This document shows positions 59,572 to 64,000 of a stretch of 64,000 nucleotides of DNA, piece after piece. Origin of the DNA: Atrichornis clamosus (taxonomy: Eukaryota > Chordata > Aves > Passeriformes > Menuridae); contig WBMZ01000408.1 of assembly GCA_013400975.1 (NCBI GenBank), forward strand, positions 105,631 through 169,630, given 5' to 3'. The translations under genes and the position numbers were made by a program. Numbering within the stretch: the first letter of the stretch is position 1; every line of letters starts with the position of its first letter. Below the pieces are notes generated by a model. The model worked only from the letters and a program-made list of their open reading frames with translations, had not been told where the DNA came from and did not search any database.

Positions 59572-62500
59572 CCGCTAATATTTGTAACTTCATAACACAT
59601 TAATTTCTCCCCTTGTCCCATTTCTTATTCTTGAGCAGCTGACGGGAAGAAAATCTCCACCCTCTGGCTAAAGTCCTATCTGGACATGTGAAGAGTAACA
59701 AACTTAGCCAGCAAGGACAGGCAGGACGCAGAGCAAAGCCACACTCTGAGACATCAGCACTTATAGCAGAGCTATTTGTCCTGCTGAGTGCAGCCACTGG
59801 CAGACCCTAAGACAACCCAAGGTGGTTTCCAAAATGACTGCAAAAAGAGAAATTGAAGACTTCAATACACACAGGTGCACACCTGTGCATCTGCCAATAC
59901 CTACTATCACACACTGGAAGAAGCCAGCTCCCAACTGGTTTCAGTACTGGCAAGCAGGTATTATCAGCTCCCTTGCAGTGCACATCAGCTCCAAGACAAC
60001 AAAGTTATAGCTCTGCACTACACACACCCTTTTCCAAAACAGTTAAAGAGTGTAGCAGCAAACTTTGGAGGGCAATCTTTGCTATAACCATACCCAAGCA
60101 CCAGCATTATTTCATAAAGAAATCTGGTACCTGGTATCGGCTGCAGTCTACAGGGAAGTTAACGGCTTACTCACTACTAGAAAGCCCAAAGCATTACAGC
60201 CACAAAACTCAGATTGCTAATTTTGAGCAAAGGCTGTGCTGAAAATATTAGAGTATTTTAAATCATGTGGGCTGATACATTCTTAAGCATATGCTCAGAA
60301 CTTGACATTCAATGTACGTAAGACCCTTTTAGGCAATGGAATCCCCAAACGCATTGTAAATTGCAAGGCAATTATATGCTGGTGCTTAAAAAATGTATAA
60401 TTAAGAGGAGTGAGCTCAGAGCTTCACACACCATCCAAACAAAACCCATGACTGCAGAGGTCTTAACCGTGTTGTTTTGCATTTGCTAATATGAGCCCAA
60501 ATTTCATGTTAAATTGTTTGGGGTGTTCATGACATCTCACAGACAAGGTACAATCATCTCTATACATTTCCAAAACCATCAGCTTGTGGCCAGAAGTGGA
60601 ACATGGATCTACAAGAACCTCCGCTTTTCCACAAACACAAATAGCCTAAATAGTAGTTTTGTCAATTCCTCTTGACCAAGAAATAACAAGTACCTGCATT
60701 GCCACCGTCTGACCCTTTTGCTGAAACTAAGCAAGCACAAAGTGTGGAAGATGTTTGGCAACATGGAATTTCATCCACTCCGAGATAAACATAGACCATA
60801 AAATTAATGACAAAAAGACATGCATTTAAAGCTGCCATATAGCAAAACTTTTCAATCAGTATTAGTAAAAACTCTATTTCTAAGGTGAAAGCAGAAACAT
60901 TCATTTTTTTCTATTTCATAGCAAATAATAACTCTCTTTGAAATGCTTTGTTCTATCACGAGAAGTTGCACCACACCTAATTGTGATCAACATCAACACC
61001 ACAGTTGTAACTTCTGTCCCTATTCTGTGATCTAACCATAACTTTGGCTTAGTTCTAGTCTTTTAACAGCTCAGTTCTCTACTACACTCAGCTACCAAAC
61101 CAAGACTGCTGTAATTGTGGAACAAGAGTCTTTTTGTGAGTAAAAGCATTCAAATTGAGACAGAGAACACTGAGAAGCAACCAAAGTCAGCTACTAGCAT
61201 TCCTGTACAAAACACTTTTATTAGCTAGAGTACAGTCCTTACTCAAGAAGGCCTCTGAAGTGCAGGTACTGCAACACATATGCAAGTATCCTGACAGATC
61301 AAGGCATTCAACATGTTAAGATCTTACCAGATATTTTTAGTTACCACCTGGAATCGTATTTTGGACTATTTTCCTTCATGTTAAGATCTACCTAGGAAGA
61401 CAGAAGCAACATTGCCCTCATTCTGCCTTTTTAGAAAGCTTATTACTTCAGCTCTGGAAAAAGGTAGTTTACATTGCATAAAGCTGTCCAATACATTAAC
61501 AGAAAAGCAGCAGAATATTTTGGGCAACACTGGTAAGACAGATTATGTTTTAGAATATAACACAATAAATGCAGAAATAAATTTAAGTATTATTCCTAAT
61601 AATAGTAACTGCTAGAGAACTTATGACTTGTAACTAGTTACAATCAAAAGCAGAAAACATTAACTGTGAAGAGGGAAAATAACTCCTTTTGTTCACAAAC
61701 TGAACAGGTTTGGGTTTTTTTCCTACACCAAATAAACTTAAGCAGGAATTTTCATTTCAGCTGAATCACTCATCTGATAAATAGTACCTTAGAGAAAACT
61801 TAACAAAGATATCCCAAAGCCTAAAAACCAGCAAACATTTAAAACTCTAGGAATTTTAGAAACTTCAAAGGATTTCTAAAGAAACAAAATCTTAAGTAGG
61901 AAGATTCATAACTACTGCCAAGAGCACATTCCTGTAAACTTCAAAAAAGTAATTTCCTAAACATGGCTATTCCTGAACTAAAGTTCAAGATAGGCTCCGT
62001 ATCTTCGAAGTCTTTTGAACAAGGACTAGAGTCTTTGAGCAGAAGGTCTCAGGTGCCACTCCTGCAATCACATCCTCACAGAGACATTGTCATGCACGCT
62101 TATTTCAACGTAGTTGTAAATAGGCCTGGGTTTTGCATGGGTGAGCAGGGCTGCAAAGAGGTGGCCTTCACATACAGCAACAAATGGAACTTTCAGGCCA
62201 TTGCAACATGGCAGAAATCTACTTTAAAAATGTTATCTCATAGTATCAAAGGCATGATCCTGAGACAAAGCAGAGATTAAATATATCACAACACATCTTG
62301 AATCTGTACTTGGAAAAAAAAAAAGTCTAAGTCTTTTATTTATTCAAATAACAGATAGCCTGCCCTTGTATGTGAGGTTAAACAAAATACCCGCGTCTTA
62401 TTTTTAGTCCCAATACTATGAAGACAAACAAGCTTATTTTCACACAATACAAGAATATCATTCTTGCTTCAACAGGAATACTCAATAAACCAACCAATAG

Positions 62501-63189
62501 AGCTCCTCACAGAGGAGCCTTTCAGCAGTTATCAGCTATTGGAGTTTCAGTGTGGTCTTACAATAAATGTGTACCTCCTGATATTTACCATAGTATGAGA
62601 ACATGGTATATGCAGTTCTGTAGGACCAGGCCCTACATACAAATTCATTCACTCATCACAAAAATACTGAACATCAAAATAACTCTCAGTAAGAAATTTT
62701 GTGTTGCTTTCTGTAGACAATTTAGCTCTACAATTAATAAAACTTGTGTGATCTTTGCATACATTACAAACAGTTCATGCAAAAGGCTGAATGTCACGAG
62801 GCTGTAAGCGACAGCCTCATACAAAATATGAGTGCTCTGGTTCAGCAATCAGCAGTAGTACCTGGTGGGTATCGCCTTAGCATTAAACACTGACAGTACT
62901 GGTATGCCCACAGGGGAGGGCACTTGCATACAGGGGAATGATGCATTGCTTTAATTTTGTCAATTTTATTTTTAAGTCTTCCAATCCTCAAAAACTGAAA
63001 AGCCTTAAAATAAACCATTGCAAGTTATTGAGTAACAAAGTCAGAACTTTATATATTTTAATCACATGGTATAATATAAGGCTTTCAAGTGTTAGTGTCA
63101 TTTCCAAAATTAATTTGAGGTTACTTGTACACAGCCATTAGCATTTTGAGCTAGAAGTCACATTAAGGAATATTTGACCAAAACGCGCC

Positions 63190-64000
63190 ACCTCCCGCAT
63201 TAAAAACCGGAGCTATTTCACCTGTGCGGGGTGAAGCGCGTTGGTGGGTCTTCCAGTGCACTCACTTCACAACTACCAGACGTTCTTTTCCCTGAAAAAA
63301 AGGATCCTTTCATTTTCAGTCCGGGGGGGCAGCAGCATCTCACAGAGACACCCACCCCAGTGGGACCCCAGCCCACAGGGACAGTTAGGGTGCCCCAGAG
63401 GGGATATGAGATGGGTCCAGACACAGCCCTTGCTGCGCAGGGGCTGCTGAGGCCATCCCCTCCCCTGGCTGAGGGGCCAGTGGGCTCACCGCCCCCGTCC
63501 CGCCAACGGGTCCTGGGACAGTAGGGCGCCTGAGAGACCCCAGCCCGGCCCCGGCGGAGCTCAGGCGGCCGCCGGCCCTGGCATGTATCGGGACGCGAAG
63601 GTGCAGCCCCTCGCCCCTGCCCTTCACTCGCTGCTCCGGGGGCCGGCCCGGGGCCCCACGTGCCTGCAGGTTATGGGGCGGGGGTGCACGGTGAGGGCCT
63701 CCCTGCACCCCCAAAACCAACCCCTACTCCATCCCAAAAAGTTGTGTGGCGAATCCACCCGCCGCCGGCCCGGCCGAAGGGGGTCACCGACGGGGGGAAA
63801 AGGGGGTACGGGACGGGCCGAAGAGAACCTGCGGCCGCATCCCGAGGTGCCCCCGCCCCGCCAGCACCGTCCCCACGGCCGCGGGTGGGGGGTGGACGGC
63901 GGCGGTGGTGGGGGGGTAAAGCACCCCAAAAACGCTGCGAAACTTTCCAGGCCGCGGCCGGCGCAGCCCCGCGGGACCGGCACCGCCTCCGCCGCGGCGG
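63190..64000 (-). promoter_or_regulatory. CpG island, probable INO80D promoter and non-coding first exon (cut by window edge)
   Basis: From about 63.2 kb, and most strongly from 63.5 kb, the sequence becomes GC-rich with dense CpG. There are GC boxes at 63674-63682 (GGGGCGGGG) and at about 63850-63861 on the minus strand, and a CACGTG E-box at 63657-63662. Its place upstream of the INO80D start-codon exon, with no other gene between, makes it the natural promoter. Minus-strand splice donors that could end a non-coding first exon are GCG|GTGAGC (exon end 63490), GAA|GTGAGT (63266) and ACAG|GTGAAA (63222). I cannot choose among them, and the start site may lie beyond 64000. No TATA box is evident. 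Confidence 0.7.

Larger units (their letters stand above)
55405..63180 (-). other. Intronic sequence upstream of the INO80D start-codon exon
   Basis: The interval between the start-codon exon and the CpG island has no recognisable coding exon. A further non-coding 5' exon could lie here and would not be visible from sequence alone. It holds a CR1 relic (59100-59571), a (CAAA)n tract (56363-56384), a near-duplicate pair of 20-mers (58019-58068) and a (TA)n run near 58532-58551. Confidence 0.7.

Noticed and set aside
59871..59888. Short inverted repeat cacaggt-gcac-acctgtg
   Set aside because: Only 7-bp arms; expected often by chance in a window of this size.
62418..62807. 129-codon plus-strand open frame
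   Set aside because: No domain or codon-use signal; AT-rich intronic sequence.
63222..63490. A single defined non-coding exon 1 for INO80D
   Set aside because: At least three plausible minus-strand donors exist in the island and none can be chosen without transcript data, so no exon boundary was asserted.
1..64000. CRISPR arrays, operons, phage or plasmid modules, tRNA or rRNA genes
   Set aside because: I looked for regular spaced repeats, tightly packed same-strand frames and cloverleaf-like segments and found none. The window is vertebrate genomic DNA.

Overview
The window is vertebrate nuclear DNA, and the repeats point to a bird. A solo endogenous-retrovirus LTR of the kind that ends in '...TTAGTTGC-GG-TGGGGTTAAA-CA-GACA' lies at 42935-43539; I know this family from neoavian birds. 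There are also eroded CR1 retroposons, the dominant sauropsid LINE, at about 3085-3372 and 59100-59571. I cannot name the species. There is no prokaryotic, plasmid or phage content.

The window holds one gene that I can support, and it fills about 45 kb of the minus strand: INO80D, subunit D of the INO80 chromatin-remodelling complex. I assembled nine coding exons by hand from splice signals, codon phase and similarity to the human protein as I remember it. From 5' to 3' on the minus strand they are 55375-55158, 49620-48872, 45859-45751, 39768-39544, 37536-37427, 35536-35403, 33932-33715, 33310-33153 and 32182-31014. Together they give 3,090 nt, which is 1,029 codons plus a stop, in frame across every junction. 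The human protein is about the same length. The coding set looks complete and intact.

Layout from left to right. 1-19.1 kb: no protein-coding gene recognised. This stretch lies beyond the 3' end of INO80D and holds an ancient CR1 piece, a GC-rich CpG-island-like block with a 32-bp minisatellite (4.2-4.9 kb), a 22-bp perfect palindrome and small simple repeats. 19.1-31.0 kb: the inferred, very long (about 11.9 kb) INO80D 3' UTR, ending at an AATAAA signal at 19154-19149. 31.0-55.4 kb: the coding exons and introns; the introns carry the ERV LTR, a (CA)n tract, a MIR-like SINE remnant and a 21-bp perfect hairpin. 55.4-63.2 kb: intron sequence upstream of the first coding exon, with a sense-strand CR1 relic. 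63.2-64.0 kb: a dense CpG island cut by the window edge, the likely INO80D promoter and non-coding first exon.

I found no new biological system. The most notable unexplained structures are the 51-bp hairpin in the 404-bp intron 7, an A-B-A'-B' pseudoknot-type pairing pattern in the 3' UTR, the gene-oriented LTR with its own TATA box and poly(A) signal, and the orphan GC-rich minisatellite block at 4.3 kb.
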